A stretch of 64,000 bases of DNA from NCBI GenBank assembly GCA_033239005.1, contig BSQZ01000002.1, positions 4,703,501 through 4,767,500 of the forward strand. Direction: 5' to 3'. Below, in pieces: positions 1 to 46,403 of the stretch. Position numbers and translations under genes: made by a program. The notes below the pieces were generated by a model. The model was not told the DNA's origin. It did not search any database and worked only from the letters and a program-made list of their open reading frames with translations. The DNA is from Lamellibrachia satsuma. Taxonomy: Eukaryota; Annelida; Polychaeta; Sabellida; Siboglinidae. Positions within the stretch are counted from its first letter, which is position 1. The number at the start of each line of letters is the position of its first letter.

Positions 1-484
1 TTAAGCTTTTGCCTTGAACTGATTAGCATGTATCCTTCCATGTCGTAATGTACTCCCAATAGTGTCTACGGATCGTCTGTCAATAGCGTCAGTCTTGTTT
101 CTCACTGTTGGTTGATGCGGCCTAGTAAAAGCCGGCGTTTGGAGGCCACATCTGCCTCTCTCTTCACTCGGATGTCCAGACGACTTTTTCATTTCCTTTC
201 GATGGTATTATGGTCTATCTGGTTGTTTGGTGACACCTTTTTTCGGATTTTTATGTATCTCCTTGATGTTACATCAAATACAATTTGCAATTTATCGTAA
301 CTCTTGTTTAGTGTGTTCATAATTTACTGTTTACCGCTGAATCACACTGACATTCCTTCACTTTGAACAGAATCTTGCAGTACTAATTTTTGTGTCACAG
401 TGTTCTACCATTTGTACGTGTGTGTATGTGTATATAATCTATATAATTAAACTTGAAAGTTAATATGAATTGTCTTCGTGACAG

Positions 485-33280
<32,796 letters not shown>

Positions 33281-34060
33281 TATTTGAAACGTGTCTGCCG
33301 ACAACGTATTGGCATCTGACCAGGTATGAATAAGAGTGATCTTGATGTAATGTGTTTGTTTATGTAATGTGAAACGATATTAAGAAGTACGTAAAGCCAA
33401 CACTTAACTATGACCTTTGTATTATGTCTGCAACCATCGACCGTGCGTCATCGATGAGGTTTATAACATTCAACAACCTTATCTTATAGATGCACTAAAA
33501 CCTTATCCTATAGATGCACTAAAACCTTATCTTATAGATGCACTAAAAACCAGCTCCACAAATGTTAGGGTTCACATTATTTTTTTGTTCTTGATTAACA
33601 AATTCATAGGTGAACCACAATTTATGAAACATTACATACATATATCTTGTATCAGTGTTACGCGGGTCGGTATCATTAGCTCTGATAATAGTTACACGCA
33701 TATATCATCTAAAAAATTTCGTGTGTAATGCGTGAGTAGCTAGTTTAGTTAGCAAAAACTATAACGCGTTTCCGTCGTCAGCTGAAGATCCATCCATTTA
33801 ATCTTGTGTTTTCTATAAAGCATCTTAGCGTCCCCACTAGCTGTTGACGACTTGGTTATAGTTTATTGAATTTGTCTAACCCTATGTTTCTCGGAGTTGT
33901 ATTGTATTTGTTTGGGTAACCTCCGGTGGCGCTCAAATCGACGTCGAGTGTTTGTAGCAAATGCAAAAGAAACGTGTCGAATTTACGTAAGACGTAACTC
34001 ATATATTAACAGTTTTGCGGATTGTCTGAAGCATGTGTTGTACGTTGACCTCTGATGATT
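33281..34060 (+). other. 3' flank of gene A
   Basis: It contains a 24-bp repeat, three copies of CCTTATCTTATAGATGCACTAAAA at about 33477-33549. No clear polyadenylation context could be chosen among several AATAAA-like sites. Confidence 0.5.
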
Positions 34061-34069
34061 CTGAAGTTC

Positions 34070-35315
34070 ATCGCTTTTAACTTTTAACCTGGGGTTCTCT
34101 CACTTCTTATTACGTTGTTATGTATTATGTTGTGCTGTATAAAACATAAAGATGCCAACTCTCCTGCTTTGGGAAGGAAATTTCCTTGTTTTCTGCATTT
34201 TCCATATCTCCTTCTTCTACCTTTTGAAATAGTTTCCTTCGTTTTAAAACAAATCCACATTTTCTATAAAAAGTGGCTACGCTAATACATAAAATGGCCT
34301 ATATGAGACCTTCATTAATAAAGTGATATTGTGGGACGGGAGATACCGCTTCCTACACCATGCTTCCTTTATTCGATTTATTCTATGTTTTAACTTTATT
34401 AACATCTGCTGTCATACAGCGCGTAGGTCGAAGTCGTAATTTGAAATGCCAGATACAATTAAATTTATATTGGAAAGCGCATCGGTTTATTTGCCAAAGC
34501 GAAATGTAATCGTGTAAATGTTGTGTAGTTTGTAGCGATATCGGTGTCTCAAGACTGAGAGAACAGAATCTATGCGAACGAGCACCAGCAGCATTGGTGG
34601 TTCAGATACAAACTATGTGTGTTTTGTTAGCACATATTTGAAAACAGTGTTGATTCCGAAGTCGCTTTTAACTTGAGGTTTACTTACTTCTTATTAATGT
34701 TATGTTGGATAAAACAAAGTTACATAGATGCCAACGCTCCTGCTTTGGGAAGGATATTTCATTGTTTGCTGCAATTTTCCACATGTCCTTCATCTCCAAC
34801 CTTTTCAAATACTCTTTTTTTTTAAAACATATCCACATTTTCTATAAAAAAAAGTCGCTACGTTAATACATAAAATGGCCTCTTTGAGACCATCATTAAA
34901 CATATGGTATATGGACGGGATATGCCGTATCCCCACACCGTGCTCCCATTATGTAATCTCCTTCAGGATAATTTCTTCACCGTAGTTATTTAAAGTGGTT
35001 CCTCTGCAGTCATACAGGGCGTTCGTCGATGTTGTATTTTCAAATGTCGGATACGATTAAAGGTATCTTGCAAAGCGCACACCGGATTGTTTGCCAAAAC
35101 GAAATGCTATTGTGTAAATAATGTGTAGTTTGTTGACATAACGGTGTCCCAAGACTGATAGAACAGAACGTATGCGAAGAAGCACCAGCCGCATTGATGG
35201 CTAAGTTACCCTTTGTGTGAGTTTTGTAAACACAGAATTGAAAACATGATAAAATATAAAGCACCGTGTTGAGGTACACAATTATTGACATGTGTGTTCT
35301 GTATACTCTTTTAGG
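34070..35315 (+). repeat. Two tandem diverged ~600-bp repeats
   Basis: Copies at about 34070-34660 and 34670-35270 share the CTCCTGCTTTGGGAAGGA, ACATAAAATGGCCT and GCACCAGC(A/C)GCATT blocks. A third copy is at 41513-42100. No protein is encoded. Confidence 0.8.
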
Positions 35316-35859
35316 CCCATGGGAACATTAACATCTGAGTTTCATTGAAGACAATCATAAATATAAAGAGTCTGGTGCAATCTGAGGACATATTTGTCAT
35401 TGCGAACCTGTACAATTGACCGTTATATGTATAATTGAAAGATACATGAATTATGTGTGGTATGACTTTATATATTGGTTTGTGTGGCCTGGTCGCTTCC
35501 TGTCTACTTGTACATGTCGTTAAAAAACATTGAAATAAACCTGCCAAAGGTCGAATGATGTCGTTTTGTTATCCATTGTGCTAATACAACAATCAACCGT
35601 TACAGTAACAATGTTATCTTCCTATGAAGAATTATTTTGTATATTTTAATTGATGATTTGTTTATTTTACCATGTAGTTATATTTTACTTACTAATTACA
35701 AATAAATAACATTATATCATGAGTCATTTAAGTTCAAAAAAGAATAATCTAATTACATCATTATTAAAGCGTATGCTGTCATTAATTATTTATTTAGAAT
35801 TAATCAGTGAAATATATCGACATTGTCAAACTAACAAAAATCAAAACACAAAATTTATA

Positions 35860-36580
35860 ATATAAATGCTTCAATGGAATGAATTACTCCGTATTGTTCC
35901 AATGAAATTTCAATGGTAAGCCTACAAAAAAAATCGTTACACTTCAAATGTTGAGGAAAACAAACAAACAAACAAACAAACAAACAGACAGAGAAACAAA
36001 CAAACAATAAACAAACAATCAGACAGACACATATTAACTGAGTGTATGCAGACTCTTGTATTGAAGAAACATGCATATGGTCTGTGGTCTAACATTTCTC
36101 TCTCGTCCCGCAGTGTATCCATTCGCGGAATTTATATTTTCTATACCAAGGACGATGCCCGCCCGATACAATATTAACTTTTAATTTCTTCCCAGAGCCA
36201 CTGATCGCCGAGACACTCAGGCAGACTGTTTAGGTATCCTAGTTCCGACGGCTTCAGGCACGGATGGTCGAAGCACACATGGCGCCAAACACGTCGGTGC
36301 TGACAGAGACACTCAGGCAGACTGTTTAGGTATCCTTCAGGCACGGATGGCCGAAGCACACTTGGCGCCAAACACGTCGGTGCTGACAGAGACGAAAACG
36401 AAGAGAACATATTACGACACTAATCAAACTGGTCGAGAATGATGAAGTAACGATTTTCGTCCAATCACAGCTATTGAGATCTACTTACTCAACGTTTCAG
36501 CCACCTAGCCTTCATCTGGAGCTTAATTCTGGGACGACTAGTTACCGACTCAGCCACGTATGGGACGACAGTAGTTAGTG
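35860..36580 (+). repeat. Dispersed repeat with (CAAA)n, copy 1
   Basis: Similar to 51030-51600: ATTGTTCCAATG(A/G), then a CAAACAAACAAA tract, GTGTATCCATTCGCGGAAT and a GGCACGGATGGTCGAAGCAC block. The last block is itself duplicated at 36211-36390. It has the look of a SINE or DNA-transposon remnant of unknown class. Confidence 0.6.
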
Positions 36581-36589
36581 ATAATATAT

Positions 36590-36900
36590 TTAACACCTAC
36601 AGATCGGATCATTCCCGGCATGTATAGGACCATTTCCGGTCATGTAGGGTCATCTGTGGTCACACCCGTTCACCTAGTTAGTGAGTATACTTGACACCTA
36701 AAGATCGGATCGTTCCCGGCATGCCTAGGCGGACCATTTCCGGTTATATGGGGTCGTCTGTGGTCGTGTCCGGTCAGTGGGGGTCACATCCGGCCAATGG
36801 GGTGTCGTATGTGGTCAGTGAGGTTCACATGTGGTCAGTGGGGGTCATGTGTGGTCAGTACGGGTCATGTTAAGTCAGTGTCTGGTAAGTTGGGACGTTA
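36590..36900. repeat. Degenerate GGTCA-rich repeats
   Basis: Irregular copies of a GTGGTCAGTGGGGGTCA-like phrase and two copies of a GATCGGATC(A/G)TTCCCGGCATG block at 36603 and 36704. Confidence 0.7.
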
Positions 36901-37892
36901 GGTGTCATATAAAGCCACTGTTTATGTCACGTATGTTACGTAGAGGTCACGCGCGCATAAGGGACCGTCTCAGTGGTATACACGTATTCGGAATAAGGGG
37001 TTGTATCCACGTATTTGACATATAGTTCAAGTGGTATCGTAAGGGGTCGTATCCGACGCCACTTTTAGGATCACATGCATAGAGTCATGTAGGGAGGAAA
37101 CACGTGAAAGAAAAGACAGCATGGGTTCTGCACATTTTTTTTTATTGCGTAACAAGCACCGTACCAAGAGTGTATTGCGAAGCAAGCACGGTACAATAAG
37201 AGGCTCTAAGACCACCGTGCTTGAGATGATACAATGAAGGCTTACGTGTCTCCCACGCCAGATGCCTCGAGCTTGCTGGTGTGTGACCACCGCGCCAGAG
37301 CCTCCAAGATAGAGGCGTACGGAGATATATCCCGCGCCAGGGGCCTCGAATATACGAAAGGCTCGTACGATGAATGAATGAATGATTGAATGAATGAATA
37401 GAAGTTATTGCAATCTACCCTCTGATAGACGCTTTAAGCCAGTCGAACACGCGATAATCACGATCGACTAAATTTAAATAAGTATGTGTAAGTGCGTTCA
37501 TCGGCACGCCGTTAGTTCGAAGCAGCATATAAGTGACGCAGTATTGTCCGCACACGTTAGATAGAGGACCATATATTTGTGTTGTGAGTCCACTCCGAAC
37601 AATGTTCGTTCATGAACGTGCGGAAAGCAGCGTGTTGCGGCAGTAGTCCGTACGAACACAAGTATTCGACGCGTCTATTATCGCTCACGTACAGAGCGAT
37701 CCGGTGTTGACCGGGTCGGTCACTGTCGCACGAATGCGATCGGGGAAGCATCTATCGTCGTAAGCAGCCCGTCTTTTGGAACGACGTCGTGGACGATGGT
37801 TTTAGTTTCCACGTTCCTTGCCAGGAGTGACGCGATCTGTTCGGTAATCGTAGATGACTTTCCTGCTCTTGTCGATTTCCAGCAACGCCTCG
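36900..37892. other. Intergenic stretch without recognised gene
   Basis: A minus-strand open frame at 37720-38031 overlaps the duplicated exon 11 fragment and is probably chance. Nothing else is supportable. Confidence 0.4.
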
Positions 37893-37954
37893 TAGCGGAG
37901 GCGTTCAGTCCGAGTCGTATCCGGGGACTCCTGTCTCCACGATAGCGACCCTGT
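37893..37954 (+). pseudogene. Truncated copy of gene A exon 11
   Basis: Matches 30738-30801 with several substitutions. It lacks the 5' part and acceptor, so it cannot be spliced as an exon. Confidence 0.7.
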
Positions 37955-38454
37955 GAGTATTGCCGGTGTCGCATGCAATCAGACTCGGGGTCAGTTACAT
38001 TATATCGATTCCAATTCCAACTACACATCAATTATAAATACCATTTGAAAAATACCAATTGCAATTATTAATTCCATATCGAACTAAAAGTATATGAGAG
38101 CAACAGAGCAACCAAAACATTCTCAACGCCAATAAATAAAATCTGTTTAGAACAGTTAGTAAACATATAAACATGACAAAGGTTGGTGATAACATATGAA
38201 CTAAACGAACAAAACAGCCTTAAAGGCGAGCCAGTTGATTCTGTACAATTACTACGCAGCGTTTCAAAGACAAACTGCCCTTTCATTTTGAATTGAAACA
38301 CGTGCGATAAACCCCTCTACACTACGACAGTAAACATTATTGAACCGCTACTGCAAAATAGATTTACAGCAAAAGTGGGGAAATAAGCTGTAATTTAAAC
38401 TTCACTGGCACTACATTTGTAGCGGCCACAGCAGTTGGTCTTTGTTAAATATTA

Positions 38455-38620
38455 GATCTGGTAATCTGCGTCTGCTGGTAGTTCGGCGCTACAAACTGGA
38501 GGGCTACGACAGACGGGCTTTCTCGGTGTCCAGACCGACAGTATGGAACGCTTTGCCTGCATATATAAGACAAGCAGATTCACTGTCTAAATTTAAGAAC
38601 CTATTTTAGCGTGTATACTT
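38455..38620 (+). mobile_element. LINE C-terminal tail fragment (second copy)
   Basis: Duplicate of 32150-32320. The phrases YDRRAFSVSRPTVWNALPAYIR are better kept here. Confidence 0.6.
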
Positions 38621-38849
38621 CCAATGAGGAATAACTGTGAGATAGGATACTTTTTATTAACAGGTATTTTAGTTATGTATTTACTATGTTTATTTATTTA
38701 CCATAATTATTGATTTATTTATTATATTTATTAATATTAATATAATGTTATTATACATTTACTATTTTATGATTGCATGTATGTTTTGCACGCGCATGTG
38801 AACGGGCTGGTCCCATATATAAATGTGTCCGCAGATTGTCTAAATAAGA

Positions 38850-38907
38850 CATACATACATACATACATATATACATACATACATACATACATACATACAT
38901 ACATACA

Positions 38908-38940
<33 letters not shown>
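38850..38940. repeat. (CATA)n microsatellite
   Basis: About 22 tetranucleotide repeats, at the position corresponding to the start of exon 12. Confidence 0.95.
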
Positions 38941-39044
38941 CTCACGCCAGTGTTACGCGGCTAGGTATTCATTAGTTCTAATTATAGTTACTCGTTTATC
39001 TCATCTAAACATTATCGCGTCGATACTGTTTAATGCGCGAGTAG

Positions 39045-39110
39045 CGTTTTACGTTACGTGTTACGTTACGTGTTACGTTACGTTATGTTACGTTACGTGT
39101 TACGTTTGCA
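39045..39110. repeat. (TTACG)n-type short repeat
   Basis: Alternating TTACGTTACGTG phrases over about 65 bp. Confidence 0.8.
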
Positions 39111-39509
39111 GGAACTATAACGCGTTTCTGTCGTAAGCTGAAGACCCATCCATGTAATCTTGTTTTGTTTTCTACACATCTATTTAGCGTCCCCAACCAG
39201 GTGTTGACGACTTGATCATAGTTTATTGAATACGCCTAGCCCTACATGTTGACGTGTCTCTGCGCTGGACATAGGCCCTTTATCAATGCCATGTAGTGTA
39301 TTTTATTGTATTGTATTGGATTAATTTGGGTCATCTCCGGTGGCAGTCAAATTGACGTCGTGTGTACGTAGCAAATGCAAAAGAAATATGTCGAATTTAC
39401 GTAAGACGCAACTCACCTATTAACCCTTTAGTGGATTGGTGGAAGTGCAAGGTGTGCGTTGAACTCTTCTAGTTGTTTCCAATACTTGACAACGTTCTAT
39501 TAACTGACT

Positions 39510-40233
39510 AGTCTGTATGTTGTGGTTACTACAATTGTATGGTGTTTCGAGGTCTCGTTCAACTTGCATGTACAAGATCCTGCATGGCTTGGCCCCGGAC
39601 TACCTCAATTGTGCGATAGCTCGCAACGCGCCTACTCGTGCATTGCGATCGGCGAGTGACACAACATTGCTCGCAGTGTACCGAGGAGAACGGTCGGAAG
39701 GTGCAGCTTTGCAGTGGCAGGTCCAACCATGTGGAACAGCTTTCCTAAGAGTGTGAGAACAACTGAGACATTGGCAGCTTTCCGAAAACAACTAAAAACT
39801 CACTTATTTCGTTCACACTACCTGCCTTGATGACACTGATTTGTATTCTATGACGCTGCTTGGTTTGAAATTGTTCGGTTTGAAATTGTATTTTTACACA
39901 CTAATTTATTGTTTTATAATGATTTATCTTAGATTATTTATTTATTTTTACTTACTTATTTCTCTTAGATTACTTATTTATTTATCTTAGACTATTAATT
40001 TGATCTTATCTTATGTATTTAATTAGTCTATAGTAGATTTGGTCAACACGTCATAGTAATGTGTTCTTATTTATCTTAGCTTACTTACTTATTTATCTTA
40101 GCTTATTTATTGTTACCTTACCTTATGTATTTAGTGAATTTATATTTTAGATTTAGTCAACACATCATATTAATGTGAAGCGCTTTGATTGGTATTTAGT
40201 TAGCTAAAAAGCGCTATATTAAGAAACGGAATT

Positions 40234-40250
<17 letters not shown>
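39510..40250 (+). mobile_element. L2/CR1-like LINE 3' end
   Basis: In two frames it encodes YKILHGLAPDYL, RALRSASDT, then a frameshifted tail ending in FRKQLKTHLF, the typical C-terminus of L2/CR1 LINEs. The 3' UTR ends with AAAAAGCGCTATATTAAG and a (TTA)n tail at 40231-40250. Confidence 0.75.
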
Positions 40251-40265
<15 letters not shown>

Positions 40266-40319
40266 TAAGTAGCCAGCCTTTTACAGAACATTATCGCCAA
40301 GCCGACCTTTTATGCTGGC

Positions 40320-41502
40320 ATTGAGGGTGGACAGTGCCATGGTGCGTGTCGTCCTCAGTGGTTCTTTTACGTCCCCAATTAAATGAGACGGGACCGACAT
40401 TAACGTGATCATTGAGGGTGGACGGTGCCATGGTGCGTGTCGTCTTCAGTGGTTCTTTTACGTCCCCAATTAAATGAGACGGGACCGACATTAACGTGAT
40501 CATTGAAGGTGGACGGTGCCATGGTGCGTGTCGTCTTCAGTGGTTCTTTTACGTCCCCAATTAAATGAGACGGGACCGACATTAACGTGATCATTGAGGG
40601 TGGACGGTGCCATGGTGCGTGTCGTCTTCAGTGGTTCTTTTACGTCCCCAATTAAATGAGACGGGACCGACATTAACGTGATCATTGAGGGTGGACGGTG
40701 CCATGGTGCGTGTCGTCTTCAGTGGTTCTTTTACGTCCCCAATTAAATGAGACGGGACCGACATTAACGTGATCATTGAGGGTGGACGGTGCCATGGTGC
40801 GTGTCGTCTTCAGTGGTTCTTTTACGTCCCAAATTAAATGAGACGGGACCGACATTAACGTGATCATTGAGGGTGGACGGTGCCATGGTGCGTGTCGTCC
40901 TCAGTGGTTCTTTTACGTCCCCAATTAAATGAGACGGGATCGACATTAACGTGATCATTGAGGGTGGACGGTGCCATGGTGCGTGTCGTCCTCAGTGGGT
41001 CTTTTACGTCCCCAATTAAATGAGACGGGATCGACATTAACGTGATCATTGAGGGTGGACGGTGCCATGGTGCGTGTTGTCCTCAGTGGTTCTTTTACGT
41101 CCCCAATTAAATGAGACGGGATCGACATTAACGTGATCATTGAGGGTGGACGGTGCCATGGTGCGTGTCGTCCTCAGTGGGTCTTTTACGTCCCCAATTA
41201 AATGAGACGGGATCGACATTAACGTGATCATTGAGGGTGGACGGTGCCATGGTGCGTGTCGTCCTCAGTGGTTCTTTTACGTCCCCAATTAAATGAGACG
41301 GGATCGACATTAACGTGATCATTGAGGGTGGACAGTGCCATGGTGCGTGTCGTCCTCAGTGGTTCTTTTACGTCCCCAATTAAATGAGACGGGATCGACA
41401 TTAACGTGATCATTGAGGGTGGACAGTGCCATGGTGCGTGTCGTCCTCAGTGGTTCTTTTACGTCCCCAATTAAATGAGACGGGATCGACATTAACGTGA
41501 TC
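40320..41502. repeat. 91-bp satellite, 13 copies
   Basis: Exactly 13 units of 91 bp. The early copies share GTCTTCAG and GGGACCGACATT, while the later copies (and the first) have GTCCTCAG and, from about 40930, GGGATCGACATT. The repeated minus-strand 61-residue frames are artefacts of the satellite. Confidence 0.95.
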
Positions 41503-42164
41503 TTTCGAGTCACGACTTCACCGCGTTTAACTTGGGGTTTTCTTACTTCTTATTAATGTTATGCTGTATGAAACAAAGTCATAGCGATTCCAACTCTCCT
41601 GCTTTGGGAAGGATATTTCCTTGTTTTTTGCCATTTTTCACATTTCCTTCTTCTTTTCAAATATTCTCCTTCTTTTTGAAACTATTCCAAATTTGCTATA
41701 ACAAGTGGCTATGCTAATACATAAAATGGCCTCTTTAAGACCTTCATTAAAATATGGTAATGTGGGACGGAAGATGCCGCATCCTACGTCATGTTTCCTT
41801 TATTTAATCTCCAGCAGGATAATCTATTTCACACTAGTTACTTAACATGGCTCCCTTCTGTCACACAGCGCGTAAGTTGTAATTTGAAATGTCGGATACA
41901 ATCAAAGTTATCTTGTAAAGCGCACATCGGTTTGTTTGCCAAAACGAAATGTTATCGTGTAAATGTCGTGTAGTGTGTAGCGATATCGGTGTCTCAAGAC
42001 TGAGAGGACAAAACGTATGCGAACGAGCACCAGCAGCATTGGTGGTTCAGATACAAACTGTGTGTGTTTTATTAACACATATTTGAAAACAGTAATGCTG
42101 AAGATGTTAATATGGAAAGCACCGAGTTGAGGTATATAGTTGTCGACATGTGCGTTCTGTGTAC

Positions 42165-42270
42165 TCTTGCAGGCATTAACATTATGTTATGTGTAAGGCC
42201 CACCATTAACATGATGTTACGTGTAAGGCCCACCATTAACATGATGTTATGTGTAAGGCCCACCATTACG
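42165..42270. repeat. 30-bp tandem repeat, three copies
   Basis: The unit is CACCATTAACATGATGTTAT plus GTGTAAGGCC. Confidence 0.85.
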
Positions 42271-42418
42271 AGGGGATCCAGGTTTCCTGGTCTCACTGTA
42301 GACAACCATTAATGCAAGATTATGGTGCAATGTGAGGACATATGCGTTATAGTCTGCACAATTTGCACAATTGATCAATATATACGTATAAGTGAAAAAT
42401 ACGTTAATGATGTGTGGC

Positions 42419-42528
<110 letters not shown>

Positions 42529-42879
42529 CTTGTATGGCCTGGTCGCTTCCTGCGGACTTGTAAATGTCGTTAGTACGACATTGAAGTAAACCTGCCAACG
42601 GTAAATTACGTCGTTTTGTTATCTATTATGTTAATATAACAATCAACTGTTACAGTAAAAATGTTACCGTCCTACGAAAAAATTATATTATATATTTTAA
42701 TTGCTGATTTCTGATATTTACAATTTAGTTATATTTTACTCACTAATTACAAATAAATAGAAAATTATATTATATTATGAGATATTCGGGTTCAAAAAGG
42801 AATTATCTTAGTACATCGTAGTAGTATTAGTACAAGGACGGAGCTCAATTAGAGCACCGTCTTTGGCACCGTCTTATGA

Positions 42880-43375
42880 GTCTTAAGACAACGGTCAAGC
42901 GTGTTATGGCACCGGTCAAGCGTCTTGAGAATCTGAAGAACATTAGTCTATTTAAAGAAATTTCGGCACCGGTCAAGGTGGTCAAATTAATTGGGTCAAA
43001 GGGCAAATGAATCAGGTCAAAGGTCAAAATAAGTAGGTCAATTGTCAAATTAATTAGCTCAGTGGACGGTTTATCTAGGTTAAATGTCAACTTGATTAGG
43101 TCAACGGTCAACTTATTTAAATCACTCCAACCTGTTCGCACCAAACCGCGCAAAAAGTTGGGGGAGATCACTTGTGATGACGTTTCAACGGTTGATGACA
43201 ATGTGATGGAGACAACTATGTCCGCAGTGGAAGACACTTGTGCTGTCGTCTCCACGGTTGATGACTAGGTGACGGAGACAAGAAATTCCTACGTGGAAGA
43301 CAGTTGCGAACAGCGCGACACTTGTGCTGACATTTCCCCAGTTGCTGACAAGGTGACGGAGACAGCTAATTCATA
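42880..43375. repeat. Degenerate GGTCAA repeats and a ~66-bp coding-like repeat
   Basis: At 42900-43130, irregular TAGGTCAA(N)TGTCAAAT units. At 43150-43370, about three copies of a GTTGATGACAA(G)GTGACGGAGACA-type unit that also occurs at 49915-50050. It can be read as STVDDxVxET repeats but stops interrupt it. Confidence 0.65.
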
Positions 43376-45751
43376 CAGCTAACAACACATTTGACAGTAA
43401 TAGACACATGACAGTGACATACACCCGACAATATCATGCTTGTAACATTAATATACATGTGACAGCAACATAACATGACAATATCATACACATGACAGCA
43501 ACATACACATATCTGTAACCTACGATTGATAGTAACCGACACGTGAGAGTAACATACATCGGACACAGTAACAAATACATGACAGAAACGTACTCTTGAT
43601 AGTAGTATACACCGGATGGTAACATAGACTTGATACAGTTGACAGTAACATACATCTGACAGTAATATAACCTGGCTGTACCAGACAGTTGAAGCAATTG
43701 AAAGTAACATACTCCTGACAGTAACATGCACTCGACACAGTTGAAAGTAACATGCATAACATACACCTGACAGTAATATACAATTGACAGAAATATGTCA
43801 GTAACATACATACGACAGTAACATACGCATGACATAAATTTACATCTGACAGTAGCATTCAACTGAGAGGCACACATACATCTGACTGTAACATACACCT
43901 GACAGTGACATACATTTGACAATAACACACACACAATATAATAATATACTCTTGACAGTAACGTATACATGATAGTAACACACACACGACAGTGACATAC
44001 ACAAAAGAGTAACACACACCTGATAGTAACATACACTTGACACAGTTGATAGCAACACACACCTGATGGCAACATGTACATGCCAGTAACATACACCTGA
44101 CAATAACATACATATGACAGTAACATACACATGACAGAAACACACACCTGACATTAACATACAAATGACCGTATCACACACCCTGACTGTAGCATAGCTT
44201 GACACTTACAGACACTTGACAGTAATATACACAATAAAAAAATATATACACCTGCCAGTATCATACACGTGACAATAACGTAAACGTGACAGAGACACAT
44301 GCCTGACAGTAACATATACATGGCACAGTTAAAAGTAACAAACACCTGACAGAAGCATAGACATGACATAACATGTATAACACACACCTGGCAGTAACGT
44401 ACACTTGAAAGTAACGTACCAATACAATTGCATACACCTGACAATAACTTACTTGAGAGTAACATACACCTCACAGTAACATACTCATGACAGTAATATG
44501 CACCTGACAGTAGCATATACAGAACAGTAACATACACATGAAAGAAACATACACATGGCAGTAACATACACCTGAGTGTCGCATACACTTGACAGTAACA
44601 TACGCAAGAGTATAACATACAGGTGCATGTTACTGTCATGTGCACGTTACTGTCATGTGTATGTTATCATATTGTGTATGCTACTGACCAGCCTTTGTTA
44701 CTGTCAAGTGTATGTTACTGTCATGTGTATATTGCTGCCAGGTGTATGTTACTGTCATGTATATGTTACTGTCATTTGTATGTTACGATCAACTGTGTCA
44801 AATGTCACTGTCAAGTGTATGTTACTAACCGGTGTATGCTACTGGCATGTGAACGTAACTGACAGGTGTATGTTGCTGTCAGGTGTATGTTACTATCATG
44901 TGCATGTTAGTGCCGGGTGTATGTTACTAGTATGTGTATGTTACTGTCATCTGTATGTTACTACCATGTGCATTTTGCTGTCATGTGTATATTACTGTCA
45001 GGTGTGTGTTACTATATTGTGTATGTTACTGTCAAGTGTATCTTACTATCAGGTGTATGTTACTGTTATTTGTATGTTACTGCCGTGTATGGCCTATATG
45101 TTACTGGCATGCGTGTGTGCAAGTTAACTGTGCCGTTACTGTCAAGTGTATATTACTGTCATGAATATGTTACTGGCAAATGTATGTTACTGTCAGGTGT
45201 ACGTTACTGCCAACTGTGTCAAGTGTATGTTTCTGTCACGTACAGTTGTAAAATTACAGTCAGGTATGTTACTGTCATGTGTATGATACTGTCAAGTGTC
45301 CAGTGCACGTTACTGTCAAGTGTATGTCACTGTCGTATGTATGTTACTGCCAACTGTGCCGATTGCATGTTGAGGTCAAGTGTATGTTACTGTCAAGGGC
45401 CTGTTACTGTCAAGTAAATGTTGCTTTCATGAGTATGTTAATTTCAATTGTATCAAATGTGTGGTAATGTCAGGTTATATTACTGTCAGGGGTGTGTTAC
45501 TGTCAATTGAATATTTCTGTCAGGTGTATTTTATTGGCATTTGTATGATACTATCAGGTTATGTTACTACCAAGGGTATGTTACTGTCATATGTATGTTA
45601 CTGTCAGGTGTATGTTACTATCCGGTGTATGCTACTGGCATGTGAACGTTACTGACAAGTGTATGTTGCTGTCGGGTGTATGTTAGTGCCGAGTGTGTTA
45701 CTAATATGTGCATGTTACTGTTATCTATATGTCACTTTGCCGTCATGTGTA

Positions 45752-46403
45752 TATCTTGGTATGATTATAGACGAAAAACTTAATTGGGATGAAAACACAG
45801 TACCTATGTAAAAGAAATGTAGACAAATACTGCATTTCCTCTCGAAACTGTCAAAGTCTGAGGTTAGTCAAAGTGTGTTGTCAACTTTCTATCAGGCAGT
45901 AGTGAAGCCAGTTCTGTGTTGTTTTCTATGCTACCATAGCTCACTCTCAGGTAAAAACATGAACAAGCTAGAGCGTGTGCTATGTTATCATATCCATCCA
46001 TGTTACACCACTTCGCAGCTTGCACAATCACTACATGACAAAGAAGACAGAAAACATATTAAGCGATGCAATAAATCCACTGCACAGCACATTCATTCCA
46101 GCGAGATCAGGCAGGCGGTATCTGTCCATTTCTGCAAGGACTGCCTGTTACAACATATATTTTGTACCATCCTCCATCAAAGCCTTTAACTCATGATTGC
46201 TAAGTCACATAGGGTTATGTGCGAACTATAGAACTATATACATGTTCTTGCTGGTTCTTTTTTTATAAATCTTGTGTTTGCATTAATTTGAGTACTAAAT
46301 TTTATTCTTGTAGATTTTTGTACTTTGTATATTTAACTCCTTGCCGTACTTTTATCAAACGTATATCCATGTTTTTTGGAACAATAAAGGCATTATTATT
46401 ATG
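45752..46403 (+). mobile_element. LINE fragment inside the minisatellite
   Basis: MIIDEKLNWDEN, LSKLSKSEVSQSVLSTFYQAVVKPVL and KNMNKLERV are typical of the reverse-transcriptase C-terminus. The piece ends with AATAAAGGCATTATTATT, a plausible LINE tail, directly before minisatellite units resume. Confidence 0.8.

Noticed and set aside
35300..35340. Acceptor-like CTCTTTTAG / CTCTTGCAG conserved between the duplicates (35315 and 42173) as a further exon of gene A
   Set aside because: The following frames close within a few codons in both copies, and exon 12 already ends with a stop.
37720..38031. 103-residue minus-strand frame (SLLARNVETKTIVHDVVPKDG...)
   Set aside because: Partly antisense to the duplicated exon 11 fragment. 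The unique part has no splice signals or recognisable family, though a relic exon cannot be fully excluded.
40291..41513. Chain of 61-residue minus-strand frames spaced 91 bp apart
   Set aside because: Each is the same translation of the 91-bp satellite ending at the same stop. Not a gene cluster.
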